This document shows positions 56,801-64,000 of a stretch of DNA of 64,000 bases, in pieces; position 1 is the stretch's first letter; the number at the start of each line of letters is the position of its first letter. The DNA comes from Varanus komodoensis (Eukaryota; Chordata; Lepidosauria; Squamata; Varanidae), in the NCBI RefSeq assembly GCF_004798865.1, contig NW_025335268.1:76325318-76389317 (forward strand), written 5' to 3'. The position numbers and the translations under genes were made by a program. Below the pieces are notes generated by a model. That model was not told the DNA's origin and searched no databases. It was given only the letters and a program-made list of their open reading frames with translations.

Positions 56801-59800
56801 CGCTCACTCAGATCATAGTTGGAGAAGTAAGTTGCAAGAAATTCTAGATTCAAAAATACAGGAAGGTGTGGGGAAGAATTGTACATAACTGAAAAAATAA
56901 CCTAGTCCTTTGATTAAACAATGACATTTTTATAATCGCTAAGAGCTAGTATGAGATGAAATACTTACAAGATAATGAGTTACCTAATTTGAGGCTTAAG
57001 AAGCCTGCCGTTTCTACAATTTGTTTGATTATGATCTTATTATGATCAAAATATTTCAGCAAGATTCAAATTGCCAAGTCTGTATAAAAAGAGAAAGCAC
57101 TGGACAGAAAACCCTGGATTGGAATTTACCAAGTTAATTTACCAATTAACTTTCATGGCTGAAATACATTAGAACTGGAAAACACTCTTACTGACATTGA
57201 TAAACAACCAATAAACTTCTTTGTTATCTCTTTATTATTAAGTCATAATCATGGACTGAAGCTGAAACACCAACACTGTAAATCAAGGAGGAGGATATTG
57301 GTTTCTTTGGCCAGAAAAATAGCTTTAGATTTCGTATCTCAGAAGTTTTACTGACTTTTGCATTTTAGGTACATCAGAGAGATCAGGAATGCCAGGTTCA
57401 TCAAAAAGAAAGAATGAACACAAAATGGGAGACACAATCTTTGCATCATAACAGGTATAATTAGAATATAAGATGCTAGTAAAACAACAGTGAAAAGACA
57501 AGTGCAAAAATGGACCGATGGGCGATTTCTGAAATAACTTGGTAGATGATGAATAAGATTAAAGGTAATATTTAAGAATTTGCAGGTAAAATTAATGGAG
57601 GCTACAGGTGGTGCTTAACTGTTTCCCCATCTACTCATCCTCCTCCAAAACCCCGCTAGCCTCATGCTGGGCCTATTTCTGATATCCTGGCCAGCTGGGC
57701 AAAAAAGAAGAAAAATCAATGAGGAGATATGAATAAGGAAGTGGAATTGTGGCCAGAACTGGTAAGGAAAATATTAAGCACAGTATCACTGCATTAATTA
57801 GGGGAAAACATGAGACCAAGAACCCCGTGTTTGCCATCCTTGGGATTATAAAGAATATTTGAGGGCTGAAAACCAATTGTTTCCTCATCCCAGTCTGACA
57901 TACCTCTTATAGCAGCTATCTTGTTAGGGTCCAGCATCCTGCGCCCTCGTGCTTTCACACCCATAACACTGCACAGCAGTATCTCTTTTGGGAATAAGGC
58001 ACGAACTAAGTAGCGAGCAGCATATTTGGGTTCGGACTTTTGTAGAGCTTTCATCAAATAGTTTCCAAGGATCTTCACATTCCTCTTTGGATCACCAATA
58101 AATTCTAGATGGGGAGGGGATACATTTAAAGAACATTAAAAAATATTCTAGCAGTCCTCCAAAGGGACACTTTTGAGATTCCACAAGACATGGCCCGTAT
58201 GTTTAGAATTGTGTCCTGATAGAACCACTGGAGATTTACTGATCCTATTCTCTTTATCATGCTTAAGAGACTGGTAATGGGCAACTGGACCTTACTCCCT
58301 TTTTCCTCTTTTTTGTACAGAATTGGCTTCCTTTCCCTTTTTAGAGATAAGCACACCATAGAATTCTGTCTGCACAGATACTGGTGTGGACCATGGGTGC
58401 AAATTCTTGTGGCCAGCAGGGCAAGTCTGCAAAAGGTTCTTTCAAAAGCTACTGGTCACCAGAGAGACATCTTTGAAAACAGAGTCAGGTTAAGTGTTTG
58501 CACCAGGAATGGTCCCCTATAGCACTCTATGCCATGCAGCAGGTACAAAAGGAATCCACCTGGAAGAAGAAAGAAATCAGAGGTTATATCTGCTTAGAGA
58601 GTCCTTGGGACTAATTTAATAGTAGCATATAAACTGAATAAATAAATAAATTGCTAGAAGCAATGGTTGGCTGCCATGGTTAATCAAATAGAGGGGGTGG
58701 GGTTTAGCATGCCTCTAATGCATCACTACATTCATCTAATATAGTTGGTCTAGATAGCAGTGTTGAAGCATGAGCAATTCTTCTGAAAACACCTTTAATG
58801 CAACTCACCAAAATTAGGATTCATGGAAGAGGGAATCTCATTGCTAGTGCTTGCACTTCCAGATGAAGCTTGTATGTTGTTTCTCTGTGAACTGGTTTCA
58901 GGTGGCATGACTAGCAATACGTTTTGGGAAGGCACAGCTGAAGGTACCACATGAGTAGGAATATCCATGACTTCAGGTGCAAGACTAGCTTGGGAAACAA
59001 GATCGGGCATCTTTCTAGCTGTGCTGACTGGTGGATACAATGAGCAGCTGGAGGCTGTTACTGGGCTCTTGGAAGCAGAAGACGATGGTGGGGGTTCATT
59101 GTGAATATCTGTGCTTCCGGGTGAAGTTTTGGTGGTTGCTACTGTACTGTTTCTAACTGCTGGTGGTGCAGAGACTGCTGATGAAACTGGTGGGGAGGCC
59201 ATTGACCAAGAAGCCACAGCAGCAGGGCTTTCAGTGACCAAAGTTGCTAGGTTAGTCTTGGAAGGAAGACCAGGCATCTCACTATCCATGCTGAATGAGG
59301 GACACAAGGAATGGGTAGAAACTATTGTAGGGAGGGGTGGACTCTGCCTGTGCACAGGAGCGTGTGACTCAGGCTGAAGAGTTTGTGGAGAGCTGGTCAA
59401 CATGTGGGCCCTTTGCAGCCTAACCTTTGTGGGTTGCCTGTGGCACCCAAACCCAGTAGGCAGGATGTGACTTAGCCTTCTTTCTGTTGGTTTCTGGACT
59501 CTGATTTTCCCAGTTGAGAGATTACTAGAGCTTCTGTAGGTAAATCCAACCGGCCTCTGAAAATGAAATTAGGGCAAAATTCAATGACCCAAACAAGAGC
59601 ACTAACTGGCCACAATGTTTGGCACCAATCTGTTTCGAAACAACTGCAGTTATCAAAGCTGCTCTTAGGAACACTGATATGCTGTGATTAGATTCAATAC
59701 ATTCAACTTGATTTGACATTCATTTTAATAATAGTTTATTTGTGGCTCAGATAGCAGCAATATTCCTCTGTTCTCAAATGTTGGTAATCGGTTTCTACAT

Positions 59801-62800
59801 TCCTAGGAACCTGTAAGACAGTCTTAGCTACTCTGAATGGAAAGCTATGCTACAACATAGGTCAGTTTCTTTTATATAAACACTAACTATATTTGTGTGC
59901 AATGTTTTCTTATTTCTATATACATAATCTTGCATTATAACAGAAATGAAATGCAGTTATACCTAGAAATGCTGCGTGTTATGTTTTCTTGAGTTGTATA
60001 TAGTTACCTGCCTCTAGTGCAGGATAAGATTACATGATTGCTGCCATTTCAAATCATTAAGGAGACAAGGAGACATTTACAAAACATCCACAAAAGCAAG
60101 TTACAGTGATGGATATTCAATACTTACAGGTTTTAAAAGGAAAGGCTTTATTTGGGTGCGTTGCATATCCGAGACCTTACGATGAAGACTATCAAACTTT
60201 TTATCCAGTTTCTGAATGGCATCATACATGGCCTGGAAACAAGCAAGTCAAATGGAAAGAAAGTTCAAAGCTGGACAGTAGTCATGGAAGAAGCAATTAT
60301 GCTCCATTCAATGAACGCTTTCTGTGCTTTTCTCCTCTGGTTTGCTTCTGGGAAAAAGATATTTAATGGAGTCTGGGACTAGACTGTTTCTTATAAGGGT
60401 TTGGCCACTTGGCTAGCATTCTTCAGGTCTAATCTGAAATGTGTCGATAGCAATCAGGAATCCAGATTTTTGCCCCACCCTCACAAATATCAAATACTGA
60501 ACACGTGATGTAGAAAAGACAACTGCTCACAGAGGTTTATTATGCTTCCTATCATATGGCTAATCAATTGTTACCATTTTTGTTCAGGCACAAGAGTAAA
60601 ATGTTAGAAGATACTATTGGAGATTCACAGTTTGGTCCTTATCTTGACTTTACTGCCCAAGTCAAGATACACCATGAACAGGATTTGCATTTGCTATTGT
60701 TGTAAAACTGGCTTGTGAAGAAAGATCATGCATCTCGCTAGCAGTGTTCACTGGCTTAGTTTATTTATATGCTGAATTTATTTTAACATAATAAAGAAAG
60801 CTTTTTAAAAGCACAACAAAAATAAAATAGTTTTAAACAAGGCTTCCATTAGAACAAGTAAGCTCATCAAGGATGCAATGCTTTGCGTGATTAGAGGGAG
60901 CCAAGTCTTACAATTCCCAGTGTTGCCCAGCCAGCATAGTTGTCTAGGCCATGCTACAGGGCCTTTTTCTGTCTCAGCATGCACAGGATTGTGCCCAAAC
61001 CAAGAAAGTCCTTCTCCAAGGAAGCTCAGAGGATGGCTGCACAAGGAATGGCCTTCTTAGTTGTAGCACCACACTTACGGAAAGCTCTGCCACCTGTGAG
61101 GCTTGGCAATGAGATGTCTACGTGAAGAATTCTTTAAAAATCCTGGCAGGCTTTTCTATATTATTTATTTTAGAATGTCTAGTATTTTAGGCATGTGTGA
61201 TTACTCTCATATTTGTGTTGTATTAATAGGAATATGGCTTATTCACATGGATGACTACTTGTGAATTCCAATGTGCGATTTGATGATTGTATTTACTTTA
61301 ATTTTTATTTACTGCTTGTTACTCTGAGAACTTTTTAATAAAGTCAAATGCAACACAAAAAACAGAAGCAGCAAATATAAACAGCAGTACTACTGAAACT
61401 TCAAGCATTTCTAATGTCATAAAAATCTAAGTTCATGGATCAAAAGCCAGATGGAATTAAAAAATATTTATCAAATGTCTAAGACAGAAATAAGGGAAGC
61501 ATGGTGAATCTTCACAGGGGGGCAGTCTAACAGATCTGGCTGCCCCACGGAGTAGTTCTGACCTGCCTCTGTAGGCAGTACAGAGCAGGAGCTTAAGAGC
61601 TGATCTTTAAGCCAGGCAGGTGACTTCTGAAGTAACTTGGACCTAAATGTTTATAGCTTTACAGATCACTAGCTCTTTAAATTAAGTCTAGAATCAAATA
61701 GGCAATCAATACATATATATTAGGAACACTTATAAACTTGGCTCTTTGACTGCTAGTAACCATCTGGCAGCACCAGGTGAAGTGTTAGGGTAGATCAAAC
61801 CTAACAGCATATTAATAATGGAAATGTCACATGGACACTACAAATACTAAGTTGGATCCTGACCAGGATTAGGGTTGGTATCTTGCTTTGTGATAAAACT
61901 GACTTACAGTCTTGGAAGAACCTCATAACTGTTACAAACAAACAATGAAAGATGTTACAATACCTGACAATAATTAAGAACATCCATCAGTGTTTTCTGA
62001 TGATTTCCCATGTATGAACCTTCAGATAAAACACTTCCCTAGTGCAAAGACAATGAAAAATTAACCTTGGGCATAGGAAAAATTGGAAAGAAAATACTCC
62101 CAAATTAAAAAACAAATTAGAAGACACCGTTCTCCCTAAAAAATGTGGAGGTATACATACGCATTCATCAGGGTCATACTCATAAATCACACTTCCATCT
62201 TCATATTCAGATTCTCTGGCTCTCATCTAATAAAATATTTATAAATAACTTTAATTATAACTGATTTGGCACTTTTAATCACATGGTACTATTTTTCAGT
62301 CACTAAGAAAATTATCTGACTCTGTGCTATGCATTAAAATGGCAGATCACTGCTGCCACACTGTGGATAAAAGAAACTGTAACACAAAAACAGTTGCTGT
62401 TCATATACTGTATTCTCATAGTTAGAAGCGAGATAAAATTCATACAGGCTCATTCATGTGTAGGCTGTTCTCAGTCTTCTGAAAACTACTTTTTCTTTAA
62501 CGATAATTTTCTGCGGTCCACAAATCTGCCTAAAATTTAAAATGCAAGCATGAATCTTCAGAATGTTAACAGTTTGAATACAGCTAATCTGTGTTAAGGG
62601 GTCCTCAGTACTGTGATCCTACCTTGCTGGCTCATCATAACATCCATCTAATCATGTACTGTTCTGCACAAATCAGAACAACCAGCAGGCCTACCAAGGA
62701 ACCACGATCTACCTTCTGCAAGCAGAATAGGCAAACATCTGTTTTCAAGTATTGTTGTCTATTCAAAAGGTCCCTGCAGTAAGTTCTGAAGTAACTTCTG

Positions 62801-63635
62801 GTAATATACTTACCCCTACTAGAGAGGGTGAATGCTGATGTCTATTATGAAAATAAACCAATTCCATTTGTTCTGGGCTGCTGTTGAGTCTTTGCCTATG
62901 TGTTAGAAGGTTCATCTGTGACTCATCTGGTTCTTCCCTGTTCAATAAATCATCATTACCTAATAGAAACGTGTTTTTAAGAAGTGAGTGTCATATTGTG
63001 AATTGGGTATACTCCAAGACAAATGAAAAATATAAAACTATTTTTAAACATCACTATCTCAACTAGTTATAGATTTCTCAAATACATTTAGAAACATTCG
63101 GTAGAAGCATTTGCTGTTGAAATATTTCATACATAAATGTTACTGATTTTAATTTGAAGAATATCAACTAACGTAATATAGGCTACTAAATACGCTATAA
63201 ATGCTTTTCAGATACTACATGAACCACATTTGTATTGCCATATTTGGAATCTTAACCACAAGAAATCAAGCTTTCTGAAAACCAAGCTTGCTAAGACAAC
63301 CTAATATCCTTTGGTTAAGATTCCAAATATGGAAGTGAAACAGCTGAGGCAAAAGTCTGAAGACCACCTTTTTGGCTTGGCTACAAAGACCAGCCAAAAC
63401 TTTAGCTCTCTTAATAGCCACTGGACATGAGGATGAAGACCCACAAGCACAAACTTTCAAAATGAAATGAAATAAAATTACCATAGGAAAGCTGAGTTAC
63501 ATCTTGATAATCACAGTTCACTTGAACATTTTGTTTCACTGGAGCACATCCTTCTGTTTCAAGCTGATCGTTTATAACCTCCATTTCTGAATCATCAGTT
63601 ATTACAGCTTCATCATTCCTACTGTTTACTGACAT
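53669..63635 (-). CDS. BEND2: BEND2-like gene with two BEN domains (whole gene, 11 exons)
   Basis: Exons in coding order: 63640-63482, 62959-62814, 62226-62161, 62038-61964, 60232-60128, 59556-58809, 58104-57904, 56843-56722, 55531-55327, 54623-54420, 53850-53669. All have AG/GT borders and compatible phases. From ATG 63635 they give 2208 nt, 735 residues plus stop. Residues 1-150 are acidic and polar; a short helix (AMYDAIQKLDKKFDSLHRKV) follows. Residues ~183-431 are a Ser/Pro/Thr-rich linker in one 748-nt exon. BEN domain 1 covers ~432-539 and BEN domain 2 ~608-720. BEN domains bind DNA and chromatin partners. Two C-terminal BEN domains and ~735 residues fit BEND2 (human 799) better than BEND3 (four BEN domains) or BANP (one). 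Mouse Bend2 acts in meiosis. Identity rests on architecture, so BEND2-like is the safe name. Confidence 0.83.
54315..54400. repeat. Short widespread amniote repeat
   Basis: 'agtgcaattcttagaagcaaatc' and 'tgaattcaatggaacttactcc' match a common reptile interspersed repeat of unsettled class. It ends ~20 bp from BEN exon 10. Confidence 0.45.
54420..54623 (-). CDS. BEND2: BEND2-like exon 10, BEN domain 2 N-terminal half (residues 608-676)
   Basis: A 204-nt exon, phase 1/1. It encodes GNPSRNVQLPFSVI, then ELSARYLIRHLFTEDVLVKS and YPLDCNKINALR, clearly paralogous to exon 7. Confidence 0.93.
55327..55531 (-). CDS. BEND2: BEND2-like exon 9, inter-domain linker (residues 540-608)
   Basis: A 205-nt exon, phase 0/1, Ser/Thr-rich (SQTSSTSSQLQNSARNDNTS). 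It sits between the two BEN units. Confidence 0.86.
56722..56843 (-). CDS. BEND2: BEND2-like exon 8, BEN domain 1 C-terminal half (residues 499-539)
   Basis: A 122-nt exon, phase 1/0. It encodes FLATYFSNYDLSERGRDWKA then CITNVNAMIRGLR, the last helices of the BEN fold. Confidence 0.92.
57904..58104 (-). CDS. BEND2: BEND2-like exon 7, BEN domain 1 N-terminal half (residues 432-499)
   Basis: A 201-nt exon, phase 1/1. It encodes GDPKRNVKILGNYL, then KYAARYLVRALFPKEILLCS and RMLDPNKIAAIR, the BEN signature (ARxLVxxLFxxE...LDPxKIxxIR). Confidence 0.93.
58809..59556 (-). CDS. BEND2: BEND2-like exon 6, Ser/Pro/Thr-rich linker (residues 183-432)
   Basis: A 748-nt exon between cattttcag and GTGAGT. 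Two similar blocks occur inside (MPGLPSK...TNLATLV and MPDLVSQASLAPEV, each followed by SPxxxSxx-type runs), suggesting internal duplication of the linker. No domain. Confidence 0.87.
60128..60232 (-). CDS. BEND2: BEND2-like exon 5, short coiled helix (residues 148-182)
   Basis: A 105-nt exon, phase 0/0, donor GTAAGT. It encodes AMYDAIQKLDKKFDSLHRKV then SDMQRTQ, a heptad-like helix similar in place to the coiled coil before the BEN domains in other BEN proteins. Confidence 0.88.
60765..61340 (+). repeat. L2-like LINE 3' end in BEN gene intron
   Basis: A + strand frame reads APHLRKALPPVRLGNEMST, the L2 RT C-terminal pattern, with an AT-rich 3' part. Diverged. Confidence 0.5.
61964..62038 (-). 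CDS. BEND2: BEND2-like exon 4 (residues 123-147)
   Basis: A 75-nt exon, phase 0/0, ending in the helix start LMDVLNYCQ. Confidence 0.8.
62161..62226 (-). CDS. BEND2: BEND2-like exon 3 (residues 101-122)
   Basis: A 66-nt exon, phase 0 on both sides, encoding ESEYEDGSVIYEYDPDEC. Tyr/Glu/Asp-rich acidic stretch. Confidence 0.8.
62814..62959 (-). CDS. BEND2: BEND2-like exon 2 (residues 52-100)
   Basis: A 146-nt exon between ctattag and GTAAGT, encoding NREEPDESQMNLLTHRQRL. Phase 1 to 0. Confidence 0.8.
63238..63332. repeat. Perfect 21-bp inverted repeat (hairpin)
   Basis: Arms 63238-63258 and 63312-63332 are exact reverse complements, with a 53-bp loop that contains two further aagctt boxes. 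In BEN gene intron 1. Confidence 0.9.
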
Positions 63636-63640
63636 ACAGC
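63482..63640 (-). CDS. BEND2: BEND2-like exon 1 of the coding region (residues 1-52)
   Basis: A 159-nt exon after acceptor tgttttag. The ATG at 63635 follows 5 bases in, giving MSVNSRNDEAVITDDSEME. It ends in phase 1. An upstream untranslated (or coding) exon must lie beyond 63640 and probably outside the window. Confidence 0.78.
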
Positions 63641-63774
63641 CTAAAACATGGACCCAGTGAAAGAGACAAATTAGATAGTATCGATAGCAAACCCCTTAAA
63701 CAACATCAATGGCTGAAACTTATTTTAAATAATTGACCTAAAGACATGTATTAAATTGTGCAATGGGCTAATTT

Positions 63775-64000
63775 AACATGTTGTTGTTGTTAGTCGCGAA
63801 GTTGTGTCTGACCCATCGCGACCCCATGGACAACATTCTTCCAGAACTTCCTGTCCTCCACCATCCCCTGGAGTCCACATGAGCTCAGGCCGACTGCCTC
63901 AGTGACTCCATCTAGCCACCTCATTCTCTGCCATCCCCTTCTTCTTTTGCCATCTATTGCTCCCAGCATTAGGCTCTTCTCCAGGGAGTCCTTCCTTCTC
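63775..64000 (-). mobile_element. BovB LINE 3' end, running off the window
   Basis: 'gtcgcgaagttgtgtctgacc' and 'tcgcgaccccatggacaac' followed by 'ctgtcctccaccatcccctgg' is the BovB 3' UTR, homologous to 13780-14000. The left edge carries a gtt repeat (63781-63790). The window ends inside it. Confidence 0.92.

Noticed and set aside
58795-58808. Extension of BEN exon 6 past 58809 (ELH then stop)
   Set aside because: A GTGAGT donor at 58808 is in phase with exon 7; read-through would end the protein before the BEN domains.

Overview
The window is nuclear DNA from a vertebrate, most likely a squamate reptile. There are no operons. Coding sequence sits in short exons with GT/AG borders and is buried in retrotransposon debris. 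CR1 copies dominate. There is also RTE-type BovB (three places), L2, L1, a Tx1/L1-like LINE, a Sauria-type tRNA SINE and a SINE with a 5S rRNA-derived head. BovB together with Sauria and 5S-headed SINEs points to Squamata; I cannot name the species.

Three genes can be supported. (1) GCNA, the germ-cell SprT-type metalloprotease, on the + strand from 1355 to 32338. Its ten coding exons join in frame to 513 residues, with a poly(A) signal at 32531; the CpG-rich first ~220 bases probably hold its promoter. (2) A CCDC166 (DUF4515 coiled-coil) homologue on the - strand, 35231-34190, with all 337 codons in one exon. (3) A gene with two BEN domains, best matching BEND2, on the - strand from 63640 to 53669. 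Its eleven exons join in frame to 735 residues, with the first exon of the transcript probably beyond the window. GCNA and CCDC166 converge tail to tail; CCDC166 and the BEN gene share a strand. GCNA and BEND2 act in the germ line in mammals, so the window may be a germ-line neighbourhood, but that is inference.

Layout: 1-32540 GCNA, with introns holding CR1, BovB, SINE and DNA-transposon copies; 32541-33930 CR1 fragments; 33931-35231 CCDC166; 35232-52600 intergenic, with SINE, CR1, L1, a Tx1-like LINE (about 41218-44620), a gap-marked microsatellite and L2; 52640-63640 the BEN gene; 63775-64000 the 3' part of a BovB running off the window.

The best second-look items are: the BEN gene, whose two domains are each built from an exon pair split at the same point in the same phase; a fold-back rearrangement inside a BovB; nested insertions dated by clear target-site duplications; the 5S-headed SINE inside BovB; a CpG-rich Tigger-like MITE; a ~310-bp repeated block shared by 29.1 and 33.2 kb; and a perfect 21-bp inverted repeat in a BEN-gene intron. 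I see no operon-like, CRISPR or otherwise new enzymatic system.
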